Assembly: GCA_021798635.1 (NCBI GenBank)
Contig: JAJZGH010000113.1
Span: 1-14,744, forward strand
Length of the DNA stretch: 14,744 nucleotides
Direction of reading: 5' to 3'
From: Planctomycetota bacterium
GTDB lineage: Bacteria; Planctomycetota; Phycisphaerae; WQYP01
This document shows positions 14,240-14,744 of the stretch, piece after piece (within the stretch, counting starts at the first letter, position 1; every line of letters begins with the position of its first letter). The position numbers and the translations under genes are program-made. A model generated the notes under the pieces. It was not told the DNA's origin, searched no databases, and was given only the letters and a program-made list of their open reading frames with translations.

Positions 14240-14744
14240 TCAGGCGGGGAGAATCGCTTCCGGATCAAGGCCCATGAGTTTTAACCGCAGCAGTGTCAAC
14301 GCCATCTGGCTGCTGCGCAGGCGAATGCTCTGCCGATCGCCGGAGAAATGACACGCACGCACATAAACGGCGCCCGACCCATTCGGTCCAGCTATACCGA
14401 TATACACTAACCCCACGGGGTTTTTCGGATTGTCACTTATTGGGCCGGCATTGCCAGTAATCGCAACTGCAAAATGCGATCCCGCCCGACTCTGGGCCTG
14501 CTGCGCCATGGCGACAGCCACTTCCCGACTGACGGCTCCGTATCTTCTTATTAGTTCAAGGTCAACGCCGATGTCCGTCGATTTGCTCTCGTCGCTATAA
14601 GTAATCCATCCGCGATTAAAACATCCGGAGCTTCCAGGAACATTGGTCAGCATCATCGCGACCATTCCGCCTGTGCAGCTTTCCGCGGTGGTGACAGTCG
14701 TGCGATTTTGCAGCAGGTTCTGGACAATAACCTCCTCGAGTTTG
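14240..14744 (-). CDS. pncC: CinA C-terminal / PncC-type nicotinamide-nucleotide amidase domain (runs off right edge)
   Basis: The minus-strand frame is open from the window edge, with 167 residues visible and no start required inside the window. An internal ATG at 14665 would cut through the key motif and is not the start. The family hallmark TAESCTGG is at visible residues 19-26, followed by GSSGCFNRGWITYSDESK, then GAVSREVA, AVAITGNAGP and NPVGLVYIGIA, all typical of the CinA C-terminal domain. That domain hydrolyses nicotinamide mononucleotide to nicotinic acid mononucleotide and ammonia in pyridine-nucleotide salvage. The loop after ITGNAGP is shorter than in E. coli PncC. Whether this is a stand-alone PncC or the end of a full CinA with an N-terminal MoaB-like domain cannot be told, because the 5' end is missing. 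The stop codon lies 8 bp from the convergent KamA-family stop. Confidence 0.92.
   Translation of the reverse strand, partial: KLEEVIVQNLLQNRTTVTTAESCTGGMVAMMLTNVPGSSGCFNRGWITYSDESKSTDIGVDLELIRRYGAVSREVAVAMAQQAQSRAGSHFAVAITGNAGPISDNPKNPVGLVYIGIAGPNGSGAVYVRACHFSGDRQSIRLRSSQMALTLLRLKLMGLDPEAILPA

Overview
The window looks like chromosomal DNA of a Gram-negative, carotenoid-making bacterium, most probably an uncultured planctomycete (Planctomycetota). This rests on family resemblance by eye, not on a search. The pointers are two CrtI-type desaturases flanking an aldehyde dehydrogenase, as in C30 (squalene-derived) carotenoid clusters of planctomycetes and methanotrophs, and a large membrane protein combining VWA and GATase-like domains, a combination common in that phylum. 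Base composition is moderately GC-rich. I saw no tRNA, rRNA, CRISPR array or intact insertion sequence.

Layout. (1) Positions 1-3613 hold membrane-lipid or transport genes: the N-terminal part of an MFS transporter running off the left edge on the minus strand; a divergent MFS transporter fused to a PlsC acyltransferase; and a CPBP-family intramembrane protease. (2) Positions 3614-3861 separate convergent genes and carry a candidate minus-strand terminator and one copy of a conserved hairpin repeat. (3) Positions 3862-11156, all minus strand, read as one unit in the order CrtI-type desaturase, aldehyde dehydrogenase, second CrtI-type desaturase, VWA/GATase-like membrane protein. The first three could carry a linear carotenoid through desaturation, terminal oxidation and aldehyde-to-acid conversion. 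(4) Positions 11157-12966 are gene-poor and eroded: a small four-helix membrane protein, a decayed gene with two tandem 44-residue repeats, a 48-bp repeat in two copies, and the second hairpin-repeat copy. (5) Positions 12932-14231 hold a KamA-family radical SAM protein behind a candidate promoter and a very strong 5'-UTR hairpin. (6) A CinA/PncC-type amidase domain converges on it and runs off the right edge.

Observations most worth a second look: the KamA-family protein keeps the [4Fe-4S] and PLP-lysine positions but seems to lack the three residues that bind lysine in lysine 2,3-aminomutase; its mRNA leader can form a 25-position stem whose G.U pairs show it works as plus-strand RNA; a 25-nt hairpin repeat has two copies differing only by a compensatory base-pair change; and an in-frame TGA sits exactly where the second tandem repeat of the decayed gene has tryptophan.
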